Of a stretch of 64,000 nt of DNA, positions 33,155 through 41,751 are shown one piece after another. Within the stretch, counting starts at the first letter, position 1, and each line of letters begins with the position of its first letter. A model generated the notes under the pieces. That model searched no databases and had not been told where the DNA came from. It saw only the letters and a program-made list of their open reading frames with translations. Both the position numbers and the translations under genes were made by a program. This DNA is from Marisediminicola sp040546025 (GTDB lineage Bacteria; Actinomycetota; Actinomycetes; Actinomycetales; Microbacteriaceae): NCBI RefSeq assembly GCF_040546025.1, contig NZ_JBEPNA010000004.1:62001-126000 (forward strand), given 5' to 3'.

Positions 33155-34402
33155 ATGACCACTGCCGCGCCGCCCTTCGACTGGCGCAAGATGGCCCTCC
33201 CCGTGTACCTCCCGACGCTGCTGTTCGCGATCGGCGAGGGCGCGATCATCCCCATCATCCCGATAGTCGCTGACGGTCTGGGCGCCACGCTCGCAATCGC
33301 CGGGCTCATCGCCGCGATGATCATGCTCGGCCATCTGCTCGGCGACATCCCGAGCGGCTGGCTGGTCTCCCGCATCGGCGAGCGCCCGGCGATGATCGGT
33401 GCCGCCCTCGTCGCCATCGTCGGCCTGGGCACGGCGACCCTCGCCCCGAATCCGGCCGTGCTCGGCCTCGGCATCCTGCTCGTCGGAATCGCGACGGCCG
33501 TGTTCGCCCTCGCCCGGCACGCCTTCATGACCACCTTCGTGCCGCAGCCCTACCGCGCCCGCGCCCTCTCAACCCTCGGCGGCACCTTCCGGCTCGGCTA
33601 CTTCATCGGGCCGTTCCTCGCGGCCGGCGTCATCGCGCTCACCGGGTCGACCTCAGCGGTGTTCCTCATCCACATCGTCGGATGCCTCGGTGCCGCGGCC
33701 GTGCTGCTCCTGCTGCGGGACCCCGCAGCGACCTTCGGTGCGGGGCGGGCGGCCCGCGGCACCCCGACTCCCGGCGAGGCGTTCGTGGCCGAGGAGGTGC
33801 GCGGGCTGTTCCGCACGATCTGGGAGTCTCGACAGGTTCTCGCGCGACTCGGCACGGGCGCCGCGCTCATCGGCGCCCTCCGGGCCAGCCGTGCGGTGAT
33901 CCTGCCGCTGTGGGCGGTGAGCATCGGCATCAGCGACACCGGAACCGCCATCATCATCGGCATCGCCGGCGGAATCGACTTCGCCCTGTTCTACGTGAGC
34001 GGCCAGGTGATGGACAGGTTCGGGCGGCTGTGGGCCGCGGTGCCCTCGATGCTCGGCCTCGGAGCCGGTCACCTCGTACTCGCCGGCAGCGGGGCCCTGC
34101 CCGGCAATCTCGTCTGGTTCATCGCCGTCGCGATGTTCCTCGCACTCGCCAACGGCCTCGGCAGTGGACTGTTGATGACGCTCGGCTCCGACCTCGCCGA
34201 CACGAGAAACCCGGCGCCGTTCCTCGGGGCCTGGCGGTTCACCGGGGACATCGGCGGGGCCGCGGCGCCTCTTGTGATCGCGGCGGCGACGGCCGCGTTC
34301 TCGCTCGCCGTCGCCAGCAGCGTGATGGGCGTGCTCGGCCTGCTCGGCGCGGGCGTGCTGCTGCGCTACGTACCGCGGTTCGTACCCCGCGGGAGACGCT
34401 GA
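33155..34402 (+). CDS. MFS transporter
   Basis: A 415-residue, 12-helix protein. FAIGEGAIIPIIPIVADGLG forms helix 1 and GDIPSGWLVSRIGERPAMIG the loop after helix 2 (motif A). A charged middle loop follows helix 6 (RDPAATFGAGRAARG). Family cannot be resolved further; substrate unknown. I chose the ATG at 33155, since the longer frame runs into the antisense of prfB. A copy of the hairpin element begins 2 bp after its stop. Confidence 0.85.
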   Translation: MTTAAPPFDWRKMALPVYLPTLLFAIGEGAIIPIIPIVADGLGATLAIAGLIAAMIMLGHLLGDIPSGWLVSRIGERPAMIGAALVAIVGLGTATLAPNPAVLGLGILLVGIATAVFALARHAFMTTFVPQPYRARALSTLGGTFRLGYFIGPFLAAGVIALTGSTSAVFLIHIVGCLGAAAVLLLLRDPAATFGAGRAARGTPTPGEAFVAEEVRGLFRTIWESRQVLARLGTGAALIGALRASRAVILPLWAVSIGISDTGTAIIIGIAGGIDFALFYVSGQVMDRFGRLWAAVPSMLGLGAGHLVLAGSGALPGNLVWFIAVAMFLALANGLGSGLLMTLGSDLADTRNPAPFLGAWRFTGDIGGAAAPLVIAAATAAFSLAVASSVMGVLGLLGAGVLLRYVPRFVPRGRR

Positions 34403-34404
34403 CC

Positions 34405-34508
34405 GGCGGGCAGTCACTCTCCCGCGATGGCGCGTGCCCAACACAGGAGATCCGGCGACACGCCGCGGTGTTTGTCCACCCGATTCGGCGTGGCGCCGAA
34501 TCTCCTGT
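34405..34508. repeat. ~104-bp hairpin repeat element, copy 1
   Basis: Aligns without gaps to 35461-35564 with about 13 differences by eye. Its arms AGGAGATCCGGCG (34445-34457) and CGCCGAATCTCCT (34494-34506) form an imperfect stem with one mismatch. Similarity may reach 9 bp further left, into the MFS stop codon. Confidence 0.85.
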
Positions 34509-34594
34509 GTCACACACGGCCGACAGCGACTCAACCTCAGCCGGGGACCCGAGACACCCTAGGCAGCGGTGCCCGCGCAGAGGAGAATTCCCGC

Positions 34595-35278
34595 ATGGAG
34601 GAGCGACCCGGCACGGATCCGGACAATCGGGCGCAACTGCTCGCGACGGAGCACTCGAGCGTGCTGGCCTCGCGGGGCACCACCCAGAGCGAAGTACTCA
34701 CTCGAATCAACATGTTCCTCACCTTCGCGTCGGCCGGGCTCGTCAGCCTCGCCCTCGTGGGCCAGGCCACGGACTTCGCGGGGGACTTCGCCGTGTACTC
34801 GATCGTGATTCTCGGCGTTGTCACCCTCGTCGGCGCACTCACCCAGGTGCGCGTCACCAACGTCAGCATGGAAGACCTGATGTACGTGGTCGCCATGAAC
34901 CGGCTTCGTGCGTCCTATCTTGAGCTCGAGCCGACCATCGCGCCGTTTCTGATGAGCTCCCCGCACGACGACCTCGCCGGCGTCGTGCGGACGTACTACT
35001 TCCTCGGTCCGTCCCGCGGGTTCAGCCAGATTGCCGGCAGCAGCGTGGTCTTCATTGCCGCGGTGAACTCGGCCGTGATCGGCCTCCTCGCCGCCGCGGC
35101 CGCGAGCTCGTCCGGCGCTCCAACCGAGCTGCGCGTCATCGTTGGCGCCGCGCTCGGCATCGCCTACTTTGCGGCATCGTTCGCGTGGGGTGCCTCGGTC
35201 TACTTCCGTTTCTGGCGCGCGTACACCCCGCAGCATCCGACCCCGGAGCATCCGGCTCCGCACCACGGCGGCCATTGA
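34595..35278 (+). CDS. Unknown four-helix membrane protein
   Basis: I do not recognise this 227-residue protein. A polar N-terminus (RAQLLATEHSSVLASRGTTQ) precedes helix 1 (MFLTFASAGLVSLALVG), helix 2 (YSIVILGVVTLVGALTQV), a soluble stretch of about 70 residues with NVSMEDLMYVVAMNRLRASY and PHDDLAGVVRTYYFLGPSRG, then helices 3 and 4, and a His/Pro-rich tail TPQHPTPEHPAPHHGGH. The topology puts both ends on the same side, probably the cytoplasm. The ATG follows AGAGGAGAATTCCCGC. It is bracketed by the two copies of the hairpin element. Confidence 0.8.
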   Translation: MEERPGTDPDNRAQLLATEHSSVLASRGTTQSEVLTRINMFLTFASAGLVSLALVGQATDFAGDFAVYSIVILGVVTLVGALTQVRVTNVSMEDLMYVVAMNRLRASYLELEPTIAPFLMSSPHDDLAGVVRTYYFLGPSRGFSQIAGSSVVFIAAVNSAVIGLLAAAAASSSGAPTELRVIVGAALGIAYFAASFAWGASVYFRFWRAYTPQHPTPEHPAPHHGGH

Positions 35279-35282
35279 GGCG

Positions 35283-35460
35283 TCACGCGCCGATCTTCCC
35301 GAAGGAATTCCTGCTGCTGATCTTGCCGCGCTCGTCGAACTCGCCCAGGTCGAGGCCGCGCACCTCAATCCGCTCGCCCGAGAGTGACGTGCCGGTCAGC
35401 ATCCACTCCGAGACACCGACGCCGTCAGCGCAGACCCGGTATTGATCACCCACGATGACG
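35283..35460 (-). pseudogene. C-terminal remnant of a SnoaL/NTF2-like protein
   Basis: About 58 codons remain: VIVGDQYRVCADGVGVSEWM, LTGTSLSGERIEVRGLDLGE, FDERGKISSRNSFGKIGA and a stop. The order E-W-x-L-T-G-T, I-x-V-R-G-x-D and G-K-I-x-x-x-x-S-F matches the last strands of SnoaL/NTF2-like proteins. The frame is cut at exactly the point where the hairpin element copy 2 begins, and no N-terminal half is found on the far side. Confidence 0.7.
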
Positions 35461-35564
35461 GGCGGGCGGTCACTCTCACGCGATGACGCGTGCCCAACGA
35501 AGGAGATTCGGCGACACGCCGCGCCATCCGTCCACCCGATTCGGCAGGGCGCCGAATCTCCTGC
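35461..35564. repeat. ~104-bp hairpin repeat element, copy 2
   Basis: Stem arms AGGAGATTCGGCG (35501-35513) and CGCCGAATCTCCT (35550-35562) are perfectly complementary over a 36-nt loop. Directly adjoins the truncated SnoaL-like frame. The remaining 121 bp to the LysE gene hold no gene that I can support. Confidence 0.87.
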
Positions 35565-35685
35565 CAAACGCGCGCACAAGCCGCCTTCGCTCCGACGCTG
35601 AGCACCCTCCACTACGCGCACAGGACACACGATTCTCTGCATCCGCGCTGTCGACCGATGGCCCGCCGAATCGGTACCCTGAGCC

Positions 35686-36327
35686 ATGGTTTCTCCCGAG
35701 GCGATGCTCGCCTTCGCCCTCGTCTCGATCCCACTGATCCTGCTCCCGGGGCCAAGCGTGCTGTTCGTGATCGGCCGGGCGCTGTCGCTTGGCAGGATCG
35801 GCGCCCTGCTGAGCGTGGTCGGCAACGCGCTCGGCTCGCTCGTCGCCGGCCTTGCCGTCGCCTTCGGCGTCGGGGTGGTCGTTCAGCAGTCGGTGGTGCT
35901 CTTCACGGTACTCAAGGTCGCCGGCGGCCTCTACATCATCTACCTCGGGGTGCAGGCGATCCGCCACCGCAACCCGGTGGCGGATGCCGACACCCGCCGC
36001 ATCGTCGTCCGCAGCAAACTGCGCCTGCTGCGCGAGGGCTTCGTCGTGGGAGTCACCAACCCCAAGACCATCGTGTTCCTGATCGCTGTGCTCCCCCAGT
36101 TCGTCGACCACTCGGCCGGCGGGGTGCCCGCCCAGATGGCGTCGCTCGCGGCCGTATTCATCGCGGTCGCGGTCGTGCTCGACAGCGGCTGGGCACTCGC
36201 CGCCGGCGCCGCGCGTGACTGGTTCGCCCGCTCACCCCAGCGGCTGAGCCGGCTCGGCGCGACCGGCGGCGTGCTGATGGTCGGCATCGGCGCGGCGACC
36301 CTCTTTGTGGGTAACGGCAAGGACTGA
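35686..36327 (+). CDS. LysE/RhtB-family amino-acid exporter
   Basis: A 213-residue protein with about six helices. It opens with PEAMLAFALVSIPLILLPGP, the family's PGP motif, and has GGLYIIYLGVQAIRH and FVVGVTNPKTIVFLIAVLPQ, both characteristic. Exports amino acids or derivatives; substrate not assigned. Confidence 0.9.
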   Translation: MVSPEAMLAFALVSIPLILLPGPSVLFVIGRALSLGRIGALLSVVGNALGSLVAGLAVAFGVGVVVQQSVVLFTVLKVAGGLYIIYLGVQAIRHRNPVADADTRRIVVRSKLRLLREGFVVGVTNPKTIVFLIAVLPQFVDHSAGGVPAQMASLAAVFIAVAVVLDSGWALAAGAARDWFARSPQRLSRLGATGGVLMVGIGAATLFVGNGKD

Positions 36328-36334
36328 CACATAC

Positions 36335-36778
36335 CTAGCCGAACACCGACCGCCCCACCGCAGTGACCTCAAGGCGCAGCCCCTCCGGCACGAGCAGGCT
36401 CAACAATGGCGGGCGCCACCAGGCCGACAGGGTGACCGTGGCGCTGCGGCCGTCGAGGGTCTCGGCCTGCTCGACGCTCAGCGATTCGAAGCGCGTCGTC
36501 GGCGCGACCGCGAGGTACTCGCCGACCGCCGCCGCGACCTCCGCCGAGTCGAGGGACGGGCGGAATCCGGATGCCGTCGGCGTCACGTCCTCGAGCGCGA
36601 ACGATTCGGCGCCGGCGAGCGCTGCGCCATCGGCGAGGCTGAACAGTCGGGACCGCTCGAGGTAGAGCGAGGTAGCCGAGGCGCCGAGCAGCACGACGAC
36701 GAGGCACAGGAACCCGTAGAAGATCGTCAGCAGCATTATCGAGCCCTCGTCCGCGTCGGTGCCCGGGCGCGAGCTCAC
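36335..36778 (-). CDS. TadG-like pilus-locus membrane protein
   Basis: A 147-residue protein with an Asp/Glu stretch (DADEGSIM) just before one hydrophobic helix (LLTIFYGFLCLVVVLLGA) and then SRLFSLADGAALAGAESFAL, the TadE/TadG pattern where the processed-pilin-like helix is followed by DGAALAGA. The start is a GTG at 36778 that shares bases with the stop of the upstream gene (GTGA). Last gene of the Tad run. Confidence 0.75.
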   Translation of the reverse strand: MSSRPGTDADEGSIMLLTIFYGFLCLVVVLLGASATSLYLERSRLFSLADGAALAGAESFALEDVTPTASGFRPSLDSAEVAAAVGEYLAVAPTTRFESLSVEQAETLDGRSATVTLSAWWRPPLLSLLVPEGLRLEVTAVGRSVFG

Positions 36779-37254
36779 GGCGCCTGGTCCGCTGTGAACC
36801 GCGAGACCTGCTGCGTCGCCGTCGCCTCGAGCTGGATGCCGAGTGGGGCGTTCAGGTCGAGAACCGACGGCACGAGTGGGAGGGTGACAACGACACCGAC
36901 CGTCACCGTGACCGAGCCGAGCCGTTCCAGGCACTCCCCCGGCGTCGGGCTGCAGAGCACAGCCAGCTCGTACTCCGCCGCCAGCCCGTGGTCAGCGAGC
37001 GCAACCTCGACGGCTCGGCGGGCCGCAGCATCGGCGGCACCCTCGTCGACAGCCTGCACGTAGACGCGGGCCGCCTGCCGCGCCGCGCCCTCGACGGCGA
37101 GCGCCCCGCCCTGCACCGCGGCGATCGCGAGCGTCAGGTAGATCAGCGGCACGAGCAGGATCATCCCCGTCGTTATGAACTCGAGCGCCGCCGAGCCCTC
37201 GTCACGCGGCATCCGCACCGCCCGGATCTCAATCGAGCGTCTCGACGGCCCCAT
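36775..37254 (-). CDS. TadE-like pseudopilin
   Basis: A 159-residue protein: DEGSAALEFITTGMILLVPL gives the prepilin-like G-S-A-A-x-E-F motif at the head of a single helix, then a soluble extracellular domain with a Cys pair (AVLCSPTPGECLERL). Overlaps the neighbouring TadE-like gene by 26 bp and the TadG-like gene by 4 bp. Confidence 0.8.
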   Translation of the reverse strand: MGPSRRSIEIRAVRMPRDEGSAALEFITTGMILLVPLIYLTLAIAAVQGGALAVEGAARQAARVYVQAVDEGAADAAARRAVEVALADHGLAAEYELAVLCSPTPGECLERLGSVTVTVGVVVTLPLVPSVLDLNAPLGIQLEATATQQVSRFTADQAP

Positions 37255-37618
37255 GCCCGGTCACCTCCAGCATCCGGTCGGGTCCGAGCAGGCCCAGCAG
37301 CGGCAGCGGCGCCCGCACTGTGACGCTCGCGGCCGGATGCCCGAGGAAGTCGCCGTAGGCCGCCGTCACATCGCCGGCGTAGGCGTCGCCGAGGGCCACC
37401 GAGAGCAGGTCAGTGGTGCGCCGTACCCCGTCGCCGAGTCCATTGTCGGCGAGCGCCGCCACCCTGGCACCCTCCCCGGCGGCGTCGATGACGGTGTTGC
37501 GCACGTGCAGGGCAAGGCCGAACTGCATCACCGACAGCGTCAGCACGGTCAGCAGGGCGCCGACGAGCACGAATTCCGCGGCCGCGGAGCCGTCATCACC
37601 GCCACACCGGGGGCGCAT
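37229..37618 (-). CDS. TadE-like pseudopilin
   Basis: A 129-residue protein with DDGSAAAEFVLVGALLTVLT as the prepilin-like motif and membrane helix, and VIDAAGEGARVAALADNG after it. Minor pilins of this type are assembled with Flp pili. Sits between the small Flp-like gene and the second TadE-like gene. Confidence 0.8.
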   Translation of the reverse strand: MRPRCGGDDGSAAAEFVLVGALLTVLTLSVMQFGLALHVRNTVIDAAGEGARVAALADNGLGDGVRRTTDLLSVALGDAYAGDVTAAYGDFLGHPAASVTVRAPLPLLGLLGPDRMLEVTGHGAVETLD

Positions 37619-37623
37619 GTCGG

Positions 37624-37800
37624 TCAGAAGCTCGTGACGCGCTCGATCGCCTGCTCGAACACCCCGCTGAGCGCGGGGCCGGCGAGCGCCCAGATGAGGA
37701 TCACGAGGCCGGCGGTCATGAGAGTGATCAGCACCCAGCCGGGCACGTCCCCCCGGTCATCGTGCAGGCGGCGGATCAGTGGTTCGCGGAGCCTGTTCAT
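37624..37800 (-). CDS. Small Flp/TadE-associated membrane peptide
   Basis: A 58-residue peptide: RLHDDRGDVPGWVLITLMTA, a single helix ending VILIWALAGPALSGVF, and a short tail. Position between tadC and the tadE genes is where the Flp pilin lies in actinobacterial Tad loci; DRGDVPGWVL may be a degenerate prepilin site. The ATG at 37800 follows AAAGGGACTCC. Likely the pilin or an equivalent, but short and divergent. Confidence 0.65.
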   Translation of the reverse strand: MNRLREPLIRRLHDDRGDVPGWVLITLMTAGLVILIWALAGPALSGVFEQAIERVTSF

Positions 37801-37823
37801 GGAGTCCCTTTCGGTTGCGGCGG

Positions 37824-38771
37824 TCAGAATCCCAGCTGGAGTACGAAGATTCCCGGGTAGATGGCGAAGACGATGGTGATCGGCAGGATCAGGAAGACCA
37901 GCGGCACGAGCATCGCGACCTCCTTCTTTCCGGCAGTCTCGAGCAGATCCCGCTTGGCCTCGTCGCGAGCATCCTGCGCCTGAGCGCGCAGCACCTCGGC
38001 GAGCGGGGTGCCACGCTCGAGTGCGCCGACGACCTGCTCGACGGCCCGCGAAAGCGCCGGGAGCCGGATGCCGTCGGCGAGCTCCTGCAGCGATTGGGCG
38101 AACGGCAGCCCGGTGTTCACCGCGGCGACGGTCGAGGCGAGCTCGGTGGCCAGCTCCCCGCGGCTGATGCGCGCCACCCGGCGGATCGCGTCGAGGATCC
38201 CCTCGCCGGCGGAGAGGCTGAGCGTCAGAAACTCCAGCACGGTCGGTAGCTCCTCGGTCATCCTCGTCAGGCGCGCTGTCGCAGCGCGCTGCAGCAGGTG
38301 GTCCCGCAGGAAGATACCCGCGACGCCGCAGAACACCACGATCGCAAGCTGAAGCCCGAGTGGAATCGACCTCACCGCGACGAACAGCGCCGCGACACCG
38401 GTGCCGATGCCGAGCCCGCCGAGCGCCCAGGCCAGTTGTTGCGAGCGGAAGGCCTCCGGACCGATCGTCGCCCCGGACTGGCGCAACCGGAGGCGGATGC
38501 TGCCCGGACCGCCGAGCGCGGTGCCGAGAAGCGCCCGAAGGCGGTCGAGCGCGGGGCTGAATAGCGTGCCGACGATGGGGAGCGGGTTGACGGTACGCCG
38601 GGCGAGGAGCGCCCGGGCGCCGGGCGACACATCGACAAGGTACGGCGCAACCCGGTAGAGCAGGCGCGGGCGGTTGAGTCTCGGCACGACACCGAGTAGC
38701 GACCACAGCCCGAAGCCGAGCGCGAGTCCGCAGACGACTGCCCACGCCACCACCGGCGTCAACGGAACCAT
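37824..38771 (-). CDS. tadC: Type II secretion F-family protein, TadC
   Basis: A 315-residue inner-membrane platform protein with the F domain LTRMTEELPTVLEFLTLSLS and AGEGILDAIRRVARISRGEL, and terminal helices LVPLVFLILPITIVFAIYPG. The ATG at 38771 overlaps the end of tadB by 13 bp. Confidence 0.88.
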   Translation of the reverse strand: MVPLTPVVAWAVVCGLALGFGLWSLLGVVPRLNRPRLLYRVAPYLVDVSPGARALLARRTVNPLPIVGTLFSPALDRLRALLGTALGGPGSIRLRLRQSGATIGPEAFRSQQLAWALGGLGIGTGVAALFVAVRSIPLGLQLAIVVFCGVAGIFLRDHLLQRAATARLTRMTEELPTVLEFLTLSLSAGEGILDAIRRVARISRGELATELASTVAAVNTGLPFAQSLQELADGIRLPALSRAVEQVVGALERGTPLAEVLRAQAQDARDEAKRDLLETAGKKEVAMLVPLVFLILPITIVFAIYPGIFVLQLGF

Positions 38772-39622
38772 CGCTGCTCCCGCGGCATCCGTCCGATCCC
38801 CACCATCACCCGGTAGGCGACGACCGTGATGCCGAGCCCTCCGACGATGATCGCCATGCCGGCCGCCGTGTTGTAGGCCGCGGCGGCCTCCGGCCTCGTC
38901 GCGAGCAGGATCAGGATGATCCACGGCGCGGCAACGCCGAGCCTGGCGGCGTTCATCACCCAGGACTGCCGTGCCTCGACCTCGGAGCGCAGCGCCGCCT
39001 CCTGGCGCAGATACGCGGCGAGGTTGCGCAGCACGGTCGTGAGCTCCGACCCGCCGACCTCGCGGGACATCCGAAGTGTCTCGAGCACACGGTCCGCGAC
39101 GGGGTCGGCGAGGCGGTTCTTCAGCTCGTCGACACTGAGGCCGAAGTTGCCTGTTGCCCGGTAGCCGCGCTCGAACTCCGCGAACGACTCCCGCACGGCG
39201 GGCGGCCCGGTGTGCGCGAGCGACACGACGCTGTCGGGCAGGGCGAGGCCCGATCGCACGGCCGATACGAGGTGGTCGACGATGTCCGGCCAGACCGCGC
39301 GGCTGGCCGTGATGCGCGCCCGCGCACGGGAGGCGATGACGACCCCGGGAAGGGCAAGCGCGACGAGGCCGACGACGACGGCGAGCGCGAGCACGGGCAC
39401 GATCGCGAAGGTCAGCGCCGCGCCCGCGATGCCGAGCATCACCGACACCGCCGCGAGCGCCGACAGCGTGACATCGTGCAGCCCGGCCTGCTCGAGACTG
39501 TCGCGCACGCGCTGGACCTGACGTGGCGGTGGACGCCGCTGGGCGACCCCCGCCGGCCAGAGGAACGGCGACGCGGCGAGCAGCAGGCCGAGACCGAGGG
39601 CCACGCCGAGCAGGATGGTCAT
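38759..39622 (-). CDS. tadB: Type II secretion F-family protein, TadB
   Basis: A 287-residue platform protein with DIVDHLVSAVRSGLALPDSV and ELKNRLADPVADRVLETLRM, and three to four helices. Pairs with TadC around the TadA ATPase. Overlaps tadA by 4 bp. Confidence 0.88.
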   Translation of the reverse strand: MTILLGVALGLGLLLAASPFLWPAGVAQRRPPPRQVQRVRDSLEQAGLHDVTLSALAAVSVMLGIAGAALTFAIVPVLALAVVVGLVALALPGVVIASRARARITASRAVWPDIVDHLVSAVRSGLALPDSVVSLAHTGPPAVRESFAEFERGYRATGNFGLSVDELKNRLADPVADRVLETLRMSREVGGSELTTVLRNLAAYLRQEAALRSEVEARQSWVMNAARLGVAAPWIILILLATRPEAAAAYNTAAGMAIIVGGLGITVVAYRVMVGIGRMPREQRWFR

Positions 39623-40851
39623 CCGCGCACCCCCGACAGCACCGCGGCGAGGTCGAAGCCCCCGGCGGTGAAGCCCGCGGTCTTCGCGGGGTAGCTTCCC
39701 GTCGCCGCGAGCACGTGGTGCTCGAGCCGGAAGATCGTGCTGGCCTCGATGACCGTTCCCGTCACGACACCGCTCGGCGCGACGATCTCGGTGATCCGCC
39801 GCCGGCCAGACCGCTCAAGCTCGCAGTGCACGACGATGTCGATGACGCTCGCCACGGTCGGCACCACGAATGATGAGTCGATGTTGCGGCCGGCGAGCAG
39901 CGGCAGCGTCGCGAGCTTCGCGAGGGCGTCCCGTGCGCCGTTCGCGTGAATCGAGCACATTCCGGGTAAGCCGGAGTTCAGGGCGATGAGCAGGTCGAGG
40001 GCCTCCGCCTCGCGCACCTCGCCGACGACCAGCCGGTCGGGGCGCATCCGCAGGGCCTCCTTGATGAGGCGACGCAGCGTGATCTCGCCGGTGCCCTCAA
40101 GGCTCGGCTGGCGGCACTGCATCGCGACGGTGTCGCGGGCGGCCAGGTCGAGCTCGAAGGTCTCCTCCACCGTGACGATGCGCTCGGAGGGACGCGCGAC
40201 CGACAGCAGGGCGTTCAGCAGCGTGGTCTTGCCGCTCTGGGTAGCCCCGGAGACGAGGATGTTCTGCCCCGCGAGCACGCACATGCGCCGGAACTCAGCC
40301 GACTGGTGGGTGAGCGAACCGAGTGCGACGAGGCGGTTCAGGTCGCGGATGCGGGCGGTGAACTTGCGGATGTTGACGGCCCAGTGCTTCTGCGTGACAT
40401 CCGGGATCACCACGTGCAGTCGCGACCCGTCGGCGAGCGACGCGTCGACGAAGGGCGAGCTGAGGTCGACTCGGCGGCCGGAGGACTGCAGCATCCGCTC
40501 GACAAGATCTCGCACTTCGGTGCCGGTCAGGCGGATGCTGGTCAGCTCGGGCACCCCGTGCCGCGCGATGAACACCCGCTCTGGGCCGTTGATCCAGATC
40601 TCCTCGACCTCCGGATCGTCGAAGTGCGGCTGCAGCACCCCGAAGCCCGTGATCGTCGCGACGATCTGCCGCGCCGCGAGCTCCTCGTCGGCGAGCATCG
40701 GGAGGGAGCCGCCGAGGGCACGCTCGCTGTAGCGTTCCACCGCGTCGCGGACGTAGCGGCCCGCGAGCTCCCTGTCGCTGCCGAGGTCGACCCCGTCGAG
40801 GCGCACACGCTCGCGCACCTGGTCGGTGATGAGACTCAGCGCGGACGGCAT
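39619..40851 (-). CDS. tadA: Tad secretion ATPase TadA/CpaF
   Basis: A 410-residue type II/IV secretion ATPase. Walker A is GATQSGKTT, Asp box region VTVEETFELDL, Walker B area LRMRPDRLVVGEVREAEALD and His box GMCSIHANGA. First gene of a seven-gene minus-strand Tad operon. No tadZ/ssd, prepilin peptidase or secretin-like gene is next to it; upstream is a divergent GNAT. Confidence 0.92.
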   Translation of the reverse strand: MPSALSLITDQVRERVRLDGVDLGSDRELAGRYVRDAVERYSERALGGSLPMLADEELAARQIVATITGFGVLQPHFDDPEVEEIWINGPERVFIARHGVPELTSIRLTGTEVRDLVERMLQSSGRRVDLSSPFVDASLADGSRLHVVIPDVTQKHWAVNIRKFTARIRDLNRLVALGSLTHQSAEFRRMCVLAGQNILVSGATQSGKTTLLNALLSVARPSERIVTVEETFELDLAARDTVAMQCRQPSLEGTGEITLRRLIKEALRMRPDRLVVGEVREAEALDLLIALNSGLPGMCSIHANGARDALAKLATLPLLAGRNIDSSFVVPTVASVIDIVVHCELERSGRRRITEIVAPSGVVTGTVIEASTIFRLEHHVLAATGSYPAKTAGFTAGGFDLAAVLSGVRG

Positions 40852-40993
40852 TGGGCCATCATGGGCGCGCGGACGGATCCGCGAGCCGGGTTATCCACAG
40901 GACGGAGGCGAGGGCTTTCCACGAGTCCCGGGGAACGACAGTCAGGGGAGGTGTCCCCGCGGGCGATCCACCGGCGGTGTCTACTATCGCGAC

Positions 40994-41476
40994 ATGACCT
41001 CGCTCGAACTTGCCCGGCTCACCGACGTGGCCACTGACGACCTCGTCGCACTGATGACCCATCCGCTGATGCGGCGTCATATGCCGCTCCTGGGCGACCG
41101 CTTCACCGAGTCCGACGCTCGCGCGTTCGTCGCTTGCAAGGAGCGGTTGTGGGCGGAGCACGGCTACGGGCCGTGGGCGATCTACCCTGACGGGCGCTTT
41201 GCCGGGTGGGGCGGACTGCAACCCGAGGCGGGCGACGCGGACCTTGCGCGCGTGCTGCATCCGCATTTCTGGGGACGAGGACGCCAGATCTACGACGAGT
41301 TCATCCGACGCGCGTTCGGGGAGATGGGGTTTGTCCGGGTGACGGCCCTGCTGCCGTCCAGCCGCGTGGCGCCACGGGCGCTCGAGCGCCTCGGCTTTCG
41401 GCGAGATGGAGAGGTCGACCTGAACGGCGAGCGGTTCGCACGCTACGTGCTTGAGAACCCGACGCCACAGCAGTAG
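40994..41476 (+). CDS. GNAT family N-acetyltransferase
   Basis: A 160-residue protein. DLARVLHPHFWGRGRQIYDE holds the acetyl-CoA loop and SSRVAPRALERLGFRRDGEV the following helix and strand, resembling RimJ/RimL-type acetyltransferases. The ATG at 40994 is chosen because the longer frame starts inside the tadA leader. Acceptor unknown. Confidence 0.8.
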   Translation: MTSLELARLTDVATDDLVALMTHPLMRRHMPLLGDRFTESDARAFVACKERLWAEHGYGPWAIYPDGRFAGWGGLQPEAGDADLARVLHPHFWGRGRQIYDEFIRRAFGEMGFVRVTALLPSSRVAPRALERLGFRRDGEVDLNGERFARYVLENPTPQQ

Positions 41477-41690
41477 CCGGAGCCGGAGCCACTTGAGCGA
41501 AGCCGCACGGCGCCGACATCGCATACGCCTCGAGCGGCTCCGGCCATCCGCTCTCCGGGAGCAGGTCGCGCAGGCTCGCGTCACGGTCCAAGCCCAGCAC
41601 GACGCGAGTGTCGATGTTGGCCGGGTCGATCTGGCGGATGAACTCCCGGCAGCGGCCGCACGGCGGCAATGCGTGACCCGGTGGCGTCCG
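41477..41690 (-). pseudogene. Cytidine-deaminase-like C-terminal remnant
   Basis: The minus strand reads HALPPCGRCREFIRQIDPAN, IDTRVVLGLDRDASLRDLLP and ESGWPEPLEAYAMSAP, which is the second half of a cytidine-deaminase-fold protein including the zinc ligands PCGRC. The first half with the HAE zinc/catalytic motif is absent, and the frame then runs without a stop into the antisense of the GNAT gene. A dead or severely truncated gene between the GNAT and tRNA-Leu. Confidence 0.65.
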
Positions 41691-41751
41691 TCGCCCGCGC
41701 GACTGACCCGAGGAACCCGTGACCGCCCCCACCGGTACACTTGAGCCGCTC

